This document shows positions 43,258 to 53,494 of a DNA stretch of 64,000 nt, piece after piece. Origin of the DNA: CAUZJF01 sp965248605 (GTDB taxonomy: Bacteria > Chloroflexota > Dehalococcoidia > Lucifugimonadales > CAUZJF01); NCBI GenBank assembly GCA_965248605.1, contig CBDFJV010000006.1:558001-622000 (forward strand). Reading direction: 5' to 3'. The first letter of the stretch is position 1. Each line of letters begins with the position of its first letter. The position numbers were made by a program, and so were the translations under genes. Below the pieces are notes generated by a model, which saw nothing but the letters and a program-made list of their open reading frames with translations, was not told the origin of the DNA and searched no databases.

Positions 43258-44142
43258 ATGGAGCAGAGACTACACGACAAAGTCGCCATTGTGACCGGTG
43301 CCGGCCAGGGCATCGGCAGAGGGATCGCGACTCGCCTGGCCCACGAAGGCGCCGACGTCGTGGTGGCTGAGAGGGACGCGACCAGGGCCGCGGCGACGGC
43401 CGAGGAGATCGAGGCGGCCGGTCGGACCGCCGTGGCGTACCCGGTCGACATAGCCGATGTATCGTCCGTGAGCCAGATGGTCGACGACGTCGTTTCCCAG
43501 TTCGGACGCATTGATGTTCTGGTCAACAACGCCGGTGTCATCGAGACCCAGCCGATGCTGGAGATCACCGAGTCCGACTGGGACCGCGTCATCAGCGTCA
43601 ACCAACGCGGGCTCTTCTTTTGCTTGCAGCTCGTCGCACAGCAGATGGTCCGCCAGTTGCCCGACGAGCTGAAAGCCTCTCAACCGGCCGACGTTCTCAA
43701 TCTCGGCAAGTCGCCTGCCCAGCAGATGCCAGAGGGGGAGGCAGAAGGCGCCGTCCAAAGCTTCGGCAAGATCGTGAACGTGTCCTCGGTTTCCGGACGA
43801 CGGGGGCGTCCGCTGCAGACCCATTACGCCGCCAGCAAAGCAGCGGTCATCAGCATCACGCAGTCGGCCGCCCTGGCGCTGGCCCCCTTCAACATCAACG
43901 TCAACGCCATTTGCCCAGGCATCGTGCCGACCCCCATGTGGGAGGGCATCGACGAGGACCGCGCTCGCCTGTTCGGCGCAGAACCGGGTCAGGCCATGGC
44001 GGCGTTCATAAACTCTGTGCCGCTCAAGCGGGCTTCCACGCCGGAGGATATTGCGGGGGCCGTCACGTTCCTCTGCTCGCCGGACTCCGACTACATCACC
44101 GGCCAGACGCTGAACGTGGATGGCGGCTACGAGATGGACTAG
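43258..44142 (+). CDS. Short-chain dehydrogenase/reductase
   Basis: 294 residues. Cofactor motif TGAGQGIG at 13-20, NNAG in VLVNNAGVIE, Ser in NVSSVSG, and catalytic Y190/K194 in HYAASKA. An acidic residue after beta-2 (VVVAERD) suggests NAD(H). It is about 40 residues longer than most classical SDRs because of an insert (roughly 135-170, VRQLPDELKASQPADVLNLG and onward) before the catalytic Ser, which may shape the substrate site. Product and substrate unknown; it follows the PhyH-HEAT gene by 86 bp. Confidence 0.9.
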   Translation: MEQRLHDKVAIVTGAGQGIGRGIATRLAHEGADVVVAERDATRAAATAEEIEAAGRTAVAYPVDIADVSSVSQMVDDVVSQFGRIDVLVNNAGVIETQPMLEITESDWDRVISVNQRGLFFCLQLVAQQMVRQLPDELKASQPADVLNLGKSPAQQMPEGEAEGAVQSFGKIVNVSSVSGRRGRPLQTHYAASKAAVISITQSAALALAPFNINVNAICPGIVPTPMWEGIDEDRARLFGAEPGQAMAAFINSVPLKRASTPEDIAGAVTFLCSPDSDYITGQTLNVDGGYEMD

Positions 44143-44319
44143 AAGGCCCAATCATCGACGAGGGGATCGAACAAATGCTGACGTCCACAGATCTACCCAG
44201 GCTACCCACTCAGGACGTCCAGCTACGGAATCGAGCCAAAGCCGCGAATCGGACAATCAGGTTGGCCGTGAGTTGCCGCGGGTCAGAGAGGCTGATCTAA
44301 TCAACGCCGCTCGCCGCCC

Positions 44320-44736
44320 TTAGGGCCCCTTAACCGAAGCGTCCCGCAGCCGGGGGAGCTCCTCGGTGTCCTGGGACTCGATGTAGACCCAGCTCACAGG
44401 CCCGTCGCGGCCGCCGAGCGTCACCCGGTCGAGGTTGCGCAGCGGTCGGCCTTCTCCCCCGATGCGCTCGCCGTTCACCCACGTGCCCTTACGGCTCTGG
44501 AAGTCCTGAAGCCAATACCCGTTGCGATCGCCTCGGATAAACGCGTGGAGGTACGAGATACCGGGGCTGTCGGCGACGACGTCCATGGCCGGGCCGCTCC
44601 CGATGTTCGTGATTCCCAGCAGGAGCGGTATGCGATCGCCCTCGTCTGCGCCGTCGATGGGCACCAGCATGCCGCGCGAGTTGCCGTTAGCTAGAGCGCT
44701 CATCGAAGACACCGATGGGGACGGATGAAATGCCAC
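44320..44736 (-). CDS. FHA domain protein
   Basis: 138 residues from GTG 44736, or 127 from ATG 44703. FHA elements: ITNIGSGPAMDVVADSPGIS, HAFIRGDRNGYWLQDFQSRK and GTWVNGERIGG. The usual GR-S-H pattern is degenerate (GSG...S..HA), so phosphothreonine binding may be weak. FHA domains read Thr phosphorylation by Ser/Thr kinases; none lies nearby. It follows a second FHA gene on the same strand by 18 bp, presumably in one transcript. Confidence 0.75.
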   Translation of the reverse strand: MAFHPSPSVSSMSALANGNSRGMLVPIDGADEGDRIPLLLGITNIGSGPAMDVVADSPGISYLHAFIRGDRNGYWLQDFQSRKGTWVNGERIGGEGRPLRNLDRVTLGGRDGPVSWVYIESQDTEELPRLRDASVKGP

Positions 44737-44754
44737 GCGTAGAGCTGAGATGGC

Positions 44755-45141
44755 TCACGACCTGGACGACCCGGCGGTCCGGCGACGGGACGGCCTCTCG
44801 ACGCGCTCGATCTCGGCTGTCCGCGGCATCACCTTTATTATCCAGCCGGCCTCTTCAATGCCTCCCAGCTCGACGAAGTCCTCGTCGTCGAGCCGCGTCG
44901 GTTCGCTCCCAATCCGCTCGTCGTTTACGTAGGTACCGTTCCGGCTGCCCAGGTCCGCGATCCATACGCCCTCGCTGTCTACCATGATCCCGGCATGCTT
45001 CCGCGATACACCCGGGCGGTCGATCACGATGTCGTTGAGCAGCCCGCGACCGAATGTAATCATGCCCTCATTGAGCTCGACTACCACCCCGTCGTCGGGG
45101 CCCCCGTGTACTACAAGGGCCGCGCTATAGCGAGTTTCCAT
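44755..45141 (-). CDS. FHA domain protein
   Basis: 128 residues. Canonical FHA features: ITFGRGLLNDIVIDRPGVSR, KHAGI, DLGSRNGTYVNDERIG. The Arg of FGRG, Ser of GVSRKH and the NGT loop are all there, so phosphothreonine binding is expected. The ATG at 45141 lies 43 nt after the inferred transcription start of a good promoter (45191-45219). It is the first gene of a two-gene FHA unit; its partner kinase or client is not in the window. Confidence 0.85.
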   Translation of the reverse strand: METRYSAALVVHGGPDDGVVVELNEGMITFGRGLLNDIVIDRPGVSRKHAGIMVDSEGVWIADLGSRNGTYVNDERIGSEPTRLDDEDFVELGGIEEAGWIIKVMPRTAEIERVERPSRRRTAGSSRS

Positions 45142-45511
45142 TGACGAACACCCCTGCCCGGTGCTGGCCTAATAATGCTATGGTGGTACCACCATATAAA
45201 CTTAACTGTGCACAGTCAATCAGAGAAAACCCCTAGTTAAGGTGAATATCTCCGGGCAGGTGACCACCAAAGGGGGTCGGATACCCGCGCAGCGGTCTCG
45301 GAAGTCCCGTCTCCCTCAGGAAGGCCAGGCCTGTCCTGAGTTCGATCGAAGGGGTAAGGGGATGGTCGGCAAGGCGGCGGTTGCCGGACGGACAACGGCG
45401 GGCGATGTCATGTGACGGCCGACGACACCCTCACACTTCGACAGACTCAGTGCAGGCTCTCAATCCTCTCCCAGAGGGAGAGGAAGTGGGACAGCCGGAC
45501 TCAGCGAACCC
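45142..45511. other. Intergenic region with FHA promoter and palindrome
   Basis: Left part holds the FHA promoter and the 16-bp palindrome. The rest (45230-45511) is non-coding; CTCTCCCAGAGGGAGAGG near 45466 is a short dispersed-type palindrome. Confidence 0.5.
45180..45219 (-). promoter_or_regulatory. Promoter of the FHA unit with overlapping 16-bp palindrome
   Basis: Minus strand TTGACT (45214-45219), 17-bp spacer, TATGGT (45191-45196). The perfect palindrome ATGGTGGTACCACCAT (45180-45195) covers the -10 and the start region, the place a repressor would bind. No regulator gene is adjacent. Confidence 0.55.
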
Positions 45512-47320
45512 TTACTCCAACTTAACCGCCCTGACGCGGTGGTTGAAATGGTCGCTGATTAGCAGGATGTCGTCGCCGTAGAGCGTCAGGCCGTGGGGTT
45601 GGTTGAGGCTGGCCTCGGTGGCGGGCCCACCGTCACCGGCGTAGCCCGGTATGTCGCCACCGGCCACCGTCTCCAGCGTCCCGTCCGCTGTGACCCGGCG
45701 CACGCGGTTGTTGTGCGTGTCCGACACGTACAGCACGCCATCGGCGCCGACCGCCAGGCCGTACGGATATTCGATCCGTGCTTTCGTCGCCGGCGTCCCA
45801 TCGGGCGAGAAACCTGCCTCACCCGTGCCCACGACGGTGGTGATTACGCCATCCGTATCTACTTTTCGGACAACGTGCTGGTCGCAGTCCGAAAAGTAGA
45901 GGTTGCCGCCGCCGTCGAACCGTATCGCCGTCGGGTTCCCTATGCGAGCCGAGGTGGCCGGACCGCCGTCGCCCGAGAAGCCGTTCACTCCGATGCCGGC
46001 CACCGTGTCGATGACGCCCGTCACGGCGTCTATCTTGCGTATGCGGCCGACGCCGTCCCCGATGTAGACGTCGCCATCGGGCCCGTGGGCCACGGCCTCA
46101 ACGCGCATCAAGTTGGCGTTGAGGGCCGGGCCGCCGTCGCCCTTGTCCCAAGTGAACGCAGCCCCGGCCACGCCTCTGATCACGCCGTCTATGTCGACCG
46201 TGCGCACGTGTCCGTGTCTGGTGTCGGCGATCAGCGCGCGTCCCATCGAGTCCACTGACACGTCGTAGGGGTTACCCAGGTACGCCTCGGTGGCCGGGCC
46301 GCCGTCGCCGCCGTAGGCCCTCGCGCCATTCCCGGCCACGGTACGGATGGCGCCGGTCTCTGCGTCGATAGCCCGGATGCGCTGGCTCCAGACGTCGGCG
46401 AAATAGACGTCGCCGTCGGGCGCGACGCAGATGCCGCCCGGGCCCGTCAGGAACCCCTGCGTCGCGTGCTCGCCGTCGTGGACCGTCGTGCCGCCGAGCA
46501 CGGTGGTCACGATGCCTGTCTTGCCGTCGATACGCCGGACCCGCCCGCCGCAGTCGCTGTAGAAGACCGAGCCGTCGGGGTCGGCCCACATGCCGACCTC
46601 GCACGAGTTGCACTCTGTCTCGGTGCCAAGCACGCCCTCGCCGCCCATGCCCGGCACCCCCGTCCCGGCCAGCGTCGACACGATTCCAGTCTTCGCGTCG
46701 ACCTTGCGGACCCGGAAGCCGTACTTCTCGCCCACGTACATGTTGTCGTGCACGTCGAAATTGAGGGCGTCGGGCATTAGGACGCTCGCCTCGACGGCCG
46801 GCCCGCCGTCGCCGTTGGACGCCCGTTGCCCGTTGCCCAGCACCGTCGTGACGATGCCGGTCTTCATGTCGATCTTGCGGATGCGGTCATTAGAGTTGTC
46901 GCACACGTACAGGTCGCCCTTCGAATCGAAGGCCAGGTGCTCAGGATGGTTGAAGGCGGCCTGCTCCTTCGGCCCGCCATCGCCCGAGTAGCCGCCCAGG
47001 CTCAGGTCCTGCCCGGTGTACGGCCGGCTATCGCCGCGCTCCCACGGGTGGTGTCGCGCCTCGTGGCCTGCGAAGAGCTCGACGATGCCGGTACTGGCGT
47101 CGATGCGACGGATGTTGTTCGTCCACTCGCTCGAAAGGTAGATGTCGCCGTTCTCGGCGACGGCGATGCCGCAATGCGTGTCCATCTCCGCGTCGACGGC
47201 CGGTCCGCCGTCGCCGCCGCGTCCCCTCTTGCCTGACCCAGCGATCCGGGTGATGATGCCCGTTTCTCCGTCGATTTTGCGATAGGTGTCGTTGTGCAGG
47301 TCGTTACCAACTTGGGTCAT
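45512..47320 (-). CDS. Large NHL-repeat beta-propeller protein
   Basis: About 602 residues from ATG 47320 (MTQVGNDLHNDTYRKIDGET); a longer frame starts at 47377. It has about ten repeats of the form IDxxTGIVTTVAGNGxxGxxGDGGPA followed by AxxxxPxxIAxDxxGNxYxAD. That is the teneurin/NHL type propeller with the GDGGPA signature. No signal peptide is visible at either start, although many homologues are exported, so the true N-terminus may lie elsewhere. Function unknown; probably binding or structural. Long frames on the opposite strand are shadows of the repeats. Confidence 0.8.
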   Translation of the reverse strand: MTQVGNDLHNDTYRKIDGETGIITRIAGSGKRGRGGDGGPAVDAEMDTHCGIAVAENGDIYLSSEWTNNIRRIDASTGIVELFAGHEARHHPWERGDSRPYTGQDLSLGGYSGDGGPKEQAAFNHPEHLAFDSKGDLYVCDNSNDRIRKIDMKTGIVTTVLGNGQRASNGDGGPAVEASVLMPDALNFDVHDNMYVGEKYGFRVRKVDAKTGIVSTLAGTGVPGMGGEGVLGTETECNSCEVGMWADPDGSVFYSDCGGRVRRIDGKTGIVTTVLGGTTVHDGEHATQGFLTGPGGICVAPDGDVYFADVWSQRIRAIDAETGAIRTVAGNGARAYGGDGGPATEAYLGNPYDVSVDSMGRALIADTRHGHVRTVDIDGVIRGVAGAAFTWDKGDGGPALNANLMRVEAVAHGPDGDVYIGDGVGRIRKIDAVTGVIDTVAGIGVNGFSGDGGPATSARIGNPTAIRFDGGGNLYFSDCDQHVVRKVDTDGVITTVVGTGEAGFSPDGTPATKARIEYPYGLAVGADGVLYVSDTHNNRVRRVTADGTLETVAGGDIPGYAGDGGPATEASLNQPHGLTLYGDDILLISDHFNHRVRAVKLE

Positions 47321-47393
47321 CTGTCCGGTGCGCCCGACGAACCTTGGCGGGGACAATGGAACGAAAGGCCTGACCATCGGAGGAGGCGTCGAG

Positions 47394-47573
47394 ATGAAAA
47401 CTCAGCTGCAGACGGAGACCAGCGGCGCGGGACGTTCCGCAGTGCAGTTAACAATCGACAGCCGAACGGCCGGTCAACCGGTCTTCTTCTTCGACGGCGC
47501 CTTCAGGACCTGGCTCGAGGTGGAGCAGCGGGCCCGTTTTGAACAGCGCCATCGCTGCGACGGCAGAAGCTAG
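47394..47573 (+). CDS. Small hypothetical protein
   Basis: 59 residues from ATG 47394, with a strong GGAGGAGG site 5 nt upstream. The sequence (MKTQLQTETSGAGRSAVQL and onward, ending RFEQRHRCDGRS) has no motif I recognise. No membrane segment. The good ribosome site is the main reason to list it. The gene starts 17 bp beyond the open frame of the NHL gene and is divergent from it. Confidence 0.4.
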   Translation: MKTQLQTETSGAGRSAVQLTIDSRTAGQPVFFFDGAFRTWLEVEQRARFEQRHRCDGRS

Positions 47574-47599
47574 GCAGACGTGGTTTTAGGAGGCCAGCG

Positions 47600-47746
47600 A
47601 TGGTCACGTTCAAGTCTTGCCCAAGGTGCCGAGGCGACCGAGTCCTCGACCACGACAAGCACGGCTGGTACCTGATGTGCGGCTACGTTACCGACCCGTT
47701 GGAAGACAGGTCTCTCTATGTCAAGCGCCAACAGAAAAGCGCGTGA
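47600..47746 (+). CDS. Small zinc-ribbon protein, 48 residues
   Basis: ATG 47600 follows AGGAGG by 6 nt. The protein MVTFKSCPRCRGDRVLDHDK continues HGWYLMCGYVTDPL. CPRC is a good CxxC knuckle; the second pair is incomplete (one Cys, MCGY), so zinc binding is uncertain. It resembles the 48890 protein (GCPRCNGAV...VCVNCGW) in plan, which suggests a family of short Cys-rich proteins in this genome. Too short for most gene finders. Confidence 0.5.
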   Translation: MVTFKSCPRCRGDRVLDHDKHGWYLMCGYVTDPLEDRSLYVKRQQKSA

Positions 47747-47828
47747 AAGGGCAAGGGAGGAGGGCGGGTCTGTCCCGCTCCCCGTTGGAGAGGGTTAGGG
47801 TGAGGGCGATCTTCTCAGGCGTAGGGTA

Positions 47829-48647
47829 CTAGACCCGAACCGCTACGATGTCGAGCCAGTTCCGAGGGATGAAGTCGACCTTCATCTCCTCGAAGGCCTC
47901 CTTGGCCCCGGCCTTGAGCGAGGCACTGGCCTTGTCGAACGGTACCCCGGGCATCGTGCCCTCGATGAAGTCCTCGAAAGTGCTGATGTCCATGAACCCT
48001 TCGAGAGTGAACTCCACGGTGTCGATTTTCTGCTCGGCGATTCGAAAACCGTTGTCCTCGAGCAGGGTCTTGTACTCGTCGGGCGTGAGCTGTTTCCGGG
48101 CTTCGACCTTATCCGATCTCGACGGCGACAGGCCGTACTCGCGACGCAGGTACCGCGTCGCCTTAAACATCCACTTTCGGTAGAAGGTCAGCGTCTCGAG
48201 GGGATGCGCGCCCTCGAAGAAGGTCGTGTTGAAGGCCAATTTGCCCCCGGGCTTCAAGGCTTTCGAGATGTCGGCCAGCAGGGCATCTTTGTCGGGGACG
48301 TAGTGGATGGCGTTGCAGAAGATCACGGTGTCGACCGACTCTTTGACCGCTTCCGAGAACTGCTCCATCTGGCTCTGAACGAACTGGATGGCCGAGTCGC
48401 GCACGTCCTTCAGGTCTTCCATCGCCTGTTTCAGAGCGCTGGCCGAGTGGTCGATGCCGATGACTGCCGTGTCCCGGGCGTTTCGCAGCCGTTCCGCAAT
48501 CAGCCGCGTAACCGCCCCGGTCCCGCAGGCGAGGTCAACGATCCGCTGGCCCGGTCCCACCCCGGCCATGTCGACCAGCCGCGCGTTCTGCTCGCTGTAG
48601 AAGGGATTGCCGGCGAACTTCTTAAAGCCGAAATTCTCAGGACTCAT
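47829..48647 (-). CDS. Class I SAM-dependent methyltransferase
   Basis: 272 residues. SAM site motif I is VDLACGTGAVT (about 38-48), motif II acidic residue in GIDHSASAL and motif IV-like VIFCNAIHYVPD. The core runs to about residue 150; the C-terminal extension (FDISTF-like EGFMDISTFEDFIEGTMPGV) is probably the acceptor-binding part. Acceptor unknown: it resembles ubiquinone/menaquinone or small-molecule methyltransferases but has no specific signature. ATG 48647 (MSPENFGFKKFAGNPFYSEQ). No operon partner. Confidence 0.88.
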   Translation of the reverse strand: MSPENFGFKKFAGNPFYSEQNARLVDMAGVGPGQRIVDLACGTGAVTRLIAERLRNARDTAVIGIDHSASALKQAMEDLKDVRDSAIQFVQSQMEQFSEAVKESVDTVIFCNAIHYVPDKDALLADISKALKPGGKLAFNTTFFEGAHPLETLTFYRKWMFKATRYLRREYGLSPSRSDKVEARKQLTPDEYKTLLEDNGFRIAEQKIDTVEFTLEGFMDISTFEDFIEGTMPGVPFDKASASLKAGAKEAFEEMKVDFIPRNWLDIVAVRV

Positions 48648-48889
48648 TGCGCACGCTCACTTGTCTATGTCGCTTCTCGTCGAGTCGCCGCCAACGTCCA
48701 TTTTACCAGACACTCACGCGGCACGTCTATTTCGGGCTCCGACGGTAGGCCCCAATACGTCCCAGACCGGGTGCCTACGATCTGTCAGGAACCTGTCAGG
48801 GTTTCAAAGGCGTCTAGTCAGGTGATCCGTGACTCGAATCCATACACTCGGGCCAGGCGACACGTATCAGGCCGGAGGTCAGATTAGTC

Positions 48890-49156
48890 ATGATGGAACT
48901 TAATGGCTGCCCAAGATGCAACGGGGCCGTGATAATATCGGGTCCTTCCACCGAAGGTACCGTCTGCGTCAATTGCGGCTGGCGTCGATCTGACGTTGCC
49001 CCAGAGGTAATGGCCCAGGTCCGCGCACATCTCGGCAAGCCCTACATGGAAGACCGGTACACGCACTCTCGCATCGGGACGGGAAAGCCGCCTTTGAGCG
49101 GCTGGGACCGGCTAAAGCGTCGGAGAGAGCGAGAAGAGCGCAGCCAGGCGGTCTAA
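48890..49156 (+). CDS. Small zinc-ribbon protein
   Basis: 88 residues. Two CxxC knuckles, CPRC at about 8-11 and CVNC at about 26-29, form a zinc ribbon in the N-terminal third. The remainder is charged and likely helical (GWDRLKRRREREERSQAV), fit for nucleic-acid or protein contact. No known family name can be given. Starts at ATG 48890 or 48893. Compare the shorter gene at 47600. Confidence 0.6.
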   Translation: MMELNGCPRCNGAVIISGPSTEGTVCVNCGWRRSDVAPEVMAQVRAHLGKPYMEDRYTHSRIGTGKPPLSGWDRLKRRREREERSQAV

Positions 49157-49228
49157 CCTCACGGCGAAGTTCCGCTAGCTCCTCTTCGAAGCTCGCTCGC
49201 GCCGGGGCCCCGTCGAGTCGCACGCCGA

Positions 49229-50229
<1,001 letters not shown>

Positions 50230-50233
<4 letters not shown>

Positions 50234-51243
50234 GAAGCCTCCTCCTGACTCGCTGCCGCCGCGATCTCAGGCAGCTCTTCGAGGCGCCAGCAAGCGGACC
50301 GGTGCTCACCGTCCACCTCCATAAGCTCCGGCGTTTCGGTAGTGCAGCGGTCGATGGCGAATTTGCAGCGCGGCGCGAAGCTGCAGCCCTCCGGCATCTC
50401 GATAAGGTCGGGCGGCATCCCCTCGATAACTTCGAGTTGGCTGCCTGCGCGTCCGTCCAGGCGCGGGACGGAGTTGAGCAGGCCCAGGGTGTAGGGATGT
50501 CTGGGGTCTCCGTAGATCGCGCGGGATACCCCCGATTCGACAATCTTCCCTGCGTACATCACGAGAACGCGGTCGGCATACCGCGCCACCACCCCCAGGT
50601 TGTGAGTGATGATTACGAGCGCTGTGCCGAGTTCTCGCGATAGCGACTGCATCAGCTCGAGTATCTGTGCCTGGATCGTCACGTCGAGGGCAGTCGTCGG
50701 CTCGTCGGCGACTATCAGCCGCGGCTCGCAGCTGATGGCCATGGCGATCATCACCCGTTGTCGCATGCCGCCGCTGAGCTGATGAGGATAGTCCTTGAGC
50801 CGGCTCTCCGCGTCCGGCATTCCCACCATGGACAGTAGCTCGGCCGCGCGTTCGCGGGCCGCTCCAGGGCTCATCTTCAGGTGCAACTCCAGCGTCTCGG
50901 TGAGTTGCCGGCCAATGCTGAGCACCGGGTTCAGCGAAGACATCGGTTCCTGAAAGACCATCCCGATACGGTTGCCGCGAATCTGGCGCATCTCCGATTC
51001 GGAAAGGGCTAGCAAGTCGCGGCCATCGAAGACGACCTGGCCACCCACGATCTTGCCAGGGGGATCGGCAATCAGCCGCATGATGGAGAGGGCACTGACG
51101 CTTTTGCCACAACCGCTCTCACCGACGATGCCCAGTATCTCGCCTTCCTCGACGTCGTAGCTGACGCCGTCGACAGCCTTGACCACGCCTCTATCCGTTG
51201 TGAACTGAGTCTGGAGGTCTCGTATTTCTAACAGCTTCGCCAT
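50230..51243 (-). CDS. Oligopeptide/dipeptide ABC transporter ATP-binding protein (OppD/DppD type)
   Basis: 337 residues from ATG 51243 (MAKLLEIRDLQTQFTTDRGV). Walker A GESGCGKS, FQEPMSSLNPVL, LSGGMRQRVMIAMA, VADEPTTALDVT, ITHNLGVV and the oligo_HPY end (YTLGLLNSVPRLDG, FAPRCKFAIDRCTTETPEL). It pairs with the OppF-type subunit encoded next. The start codon lies three bases before the end of the cysteine-synthase-like gene, so the three genes form one minus-strand unit; this raises the idea of import of a sulfur-containing peptide or amine. Confidence 0.93.
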
Positions 51244-51245
51244 TG

Positions 51246-52235
51246 CTATGCCCAAAGGTCCGTGCTGAGATACTTGAGACCTGAATCGCAGATCACGACG
51301 CCGACCGTCTGTCCCTCGCAGGGGCCGCGGAGAAGGTCGATGGCCGCCGCCACGTTGGCCCCGGAAGAAAACCCTGCGAAAATGCCTTCTTCCCTGGCCA
51401 GCTGCCGGGCGACCTCGATGGCGCGGGAGTCGCTGACCCGCAAATAGCCGTCAACAAGCTCCGGGCTGAGGAACTCGAGCTCAGGGATCGAGTAGCCGCC
51501 CCCTTGGATACGGTGGCCTGGGTCCGCCAGTTTCTTGCCTGCCAGGACGGCGGCGCCCTCAGGCTCTACAACGTAGCACCGGATCGAGCGGTCGTGCTCC
51601 TTCAACGCCGCGGCGCAGCCCGCGAACGTACCGGCGGTCCCGACGAAGTCGCAAAACGCCTGTATCGCATAACCCGACTGCTCTAGAAACTCCGGGCCCG
51701 TAGTCAGGTAGTGAGCGCGAAAGTTGCCTTGGAGCCGGAACTGGTCGGCGCGAAAGGCTCCACGCTCTTCGACGATCCGCCGGGTCTCTCTCTCCACCAT
51801 CTCAAGGTCCTCGCCGGATACCTGTCCCGCGACGGAGCCAGGCGCCTGGTCCACCAGCACGACCTCGGCTCCCAGAGCCGACATCATTCTCGCCCGCTCC
51901 ATTGAGTTGCCTTTGGACATCACCGCGACGAACGGGTAACCCTTGATGGCGCACACGATGGAGAGGCCGGTGCCTGTGTTACCGCTGGTCAGCTCTACTA
52001 CCGTCATACCCGGCTTGAGCGAGCCATCGGCCTCCGCATCCTCGATGATCTGCCGGGCGATGCGGTCCTTCTTCGAGAAGCCGGGATTGAGGTGGTCCAG
52101 CTTGGCCAGAATCCGGCCGTTCAGGTCCTTGGTGATTCGCGATAGCTCGACGAGCGGTGTATCGCCGATGGCCTCGACCACCGACGAAAGCAGTCCGGCG
52201 CTACGCTTGGTCTCCACGTTCATACGAGAACTCAT
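51246..52235 (-). CDS. Cysteine synthase-family PLP enzyme
   Basis: 329 residues. Fold type II PLP enzyme: Schiff-base Lys56 in GFSKKDR, phosphate/substrate loop TSGNTG at 83-88, and a Gly-rich PLP phosphate loop written GTAGTFAG. The Ser/Thr of the C-terminal PLP N1 contact sits in VVICDSGLKYLS. Family members make cysteine from O-acetylserine, or cystathionine. The first residue of the PxxSxKDR motif set and GSTGT loop diverge a little (FVGTAGT for GVGTGGT), so substrate specificity is uncertain. Followed immediately by OppD/OppF-type genes. Confidence 0.87.
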   Translation of the reverse strand: MSSRMNVETKRSAGLLSSVVEAIGDTPLVELSRITKDLNGRILAKLDHLNPGFSKKDRIARQIIEDAEADGSLKPGMTVVELTSGNTGTGLSIVCAIKGYPFVAVMSKGNSMERARMMSALGAEVVLVDQAPGSVAGQVSGEDLEMVERETRRIVEERGAFRADQFRLQGNFRAHYLTTGPEFLEQSGYAIQAFCDFVGTAGTFAGCAAALKEHDRSIRCYVVEPEGAAVLAGKKLADPGHRIQGGGYSIPELEFLSPELVDGYLRVSDSRAIEVARQLAREEGIFAGFSSGANVAAAIDLLRGPCEGQTVGVVICDSGLKYLSTDLWA

Positions 52236-52348
52236 TCTAGCACGAGGGGTATGCTCGACCGGTAGCTGAAAGTCACCCTTACCTCCCGCTCTTTACCCCT
52301 AACCCCTCACGCTGTACCCTTTATTTAACGCACGTAAGGACTATCTGG

Positions 52349-53440
52349 ATGGCTGGCTTGCCGGACGACAAACTCTTCCAAACTATGCCCGTGGGCAGTC
52401 TCCCACGCCCTCAATGGGTCCGCGACCTGATCGAGGACCGGAAGGCCGGCCGGGTGCGCGAGCTCGACGCCGAAGCGCTCCTCGATGCCGCTATCCCGTC
52501 GGCTATCCGCATGCAGGAACGGGCTGGACTGGACTTCGTCTCCGACGGCGAGTGGCGACGCGAAAGCTACGTCAAGGTCTTCGCCGATTCGGTCGAGGGT
52601 TTCGAGCCAGACCTCATTCCGACGGGCGGCTCCGGCATCTCAGGGCTGTTCTATCCGGCTGTGGTGTCACGACTCGTCCAACGAAGGTCTTTCTCCGCCG
52701 TCGAGGCGGCGTTCCTACGCGGCCAGACCAATACCAAGGTCTCAGTGGCGATCCCGTCGCCGTATACCATTGGCAGACGTATGTGGAGCGCCGAACACTC
52801 GAAGTCGGCGTACGGCACGGCTGAGGATTTCATGGAGGCGTGCGTTCCGATCATACGTGAAGAAGTGAAGGCGCTGACCGACCTCGGCGTAAATGCCATC
52901 CAGCTGGACGACCCTTGGCTCGTGCTGCTGGTCGACCCCGAATATCGCAAGCGCGAGGGGATCACCGACATCGAAGGCGAAATCGAGTCGTCGGTGAAGT
53001 ACGTTAACGCAGCTCTCGACGGTGTCGACCCGCCGTGGGTGAGCGTCCATCTCTGTCATGCCCACTGGGACCGGAGTCACGGCTCTCGGGGGCCGTACGA
53101 CACGATCATCGGCGCTCTGGGCCGTATGAACGTCGACAGGTTCGCCATGGAGTTCGCGACCCCTGACGCTGGCGGAGTCGAAGTCCTGAAGCACTTCCCG
53201 GAGGACAAGGTGCTCGGGCTCGGCGTTATCGATCACACCGACCCGCACATCGAAACGCCCGAGGAGGTCGTGGAACGGGTCGAGCGCGTTATGGAATACG
53301 TGCCGAAGGAGCGCATCACGCTGAATCCCGACTGCGGCTTCGCGCCGTCCAGCGCCAACCCCATGGACTTCGACGAAGCGTACATGAAGCTGCGTGCGAT
53401 GTGCGAAGGCGCCGATCTGCTGCGTGAGAAGTACGGGTAA
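52349..53440 (+). CDS. MetE-like (cobalamin-independent methionine synthase) C-terminal-domain protein
   Basis: 363 residues with the UROD/MetE-like TIM barrel: VGSLPRPQWVRDLIEDRKAG, DFVSDGEWRRESYV, NAIQLDDPWLVLL, zinc ligands in SVHLCHAHWDRS and NPDCGF. The length and lack of an N-terminal half fit the stand-alone core-MetE-like proteins, which methylate homocysteine or a related thiol using methylcobamide proteins or unknown methyl donors. Classical folate-type MetE is about 750 residues. ATG 52349; no SAM or cobalamin riboswitch is recognisable in the 113-bp gap before it. Confidence 0.85.
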   Translation: MAGLPDDKLFQTMPVGSLPRPQWVRDLIEDRKAGRVRELDAEALLDAAIPSAIRMQERAGLDFVSDGEWRRESYVKVFADSVEGFEPDLIPTGGSGISGLFYPAVVSRLVQRRSFSAVEAAFLRGQTNTKVSVAIPSPYTIGRRMWSAEHSKSAYGTAEDFMEACVPIIREEVKALTDLGVNAIQLDDPWLVLLVDPEYRKREGITDIEGEIESSVKYVNAALDGVDPPWVSVHLCHAHWDRSHGSRGPYDTIIGALGRMNVDRFAMEFATPDAGGVEVLKHFPEDKVLGLGVIDHTDPHIETPEEVVERVERVMEYVPKERITLNPDCGFAPSSANPMDFDEAYMKLRAMCEGADLLREKYG

Positions 53441-53494
53441 GGGACTCTGGACGCTTGCATCAGGAGATCTACGATTCAAGAGCTAGACACGGTC

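Noticed and set aside
45593..47236. Plus-strand frames opposite the large NHL gene
   Set aside because: They are shadows of the GDGGPA repeats; codon periodicity and repeat conservation belong to the minus strand.
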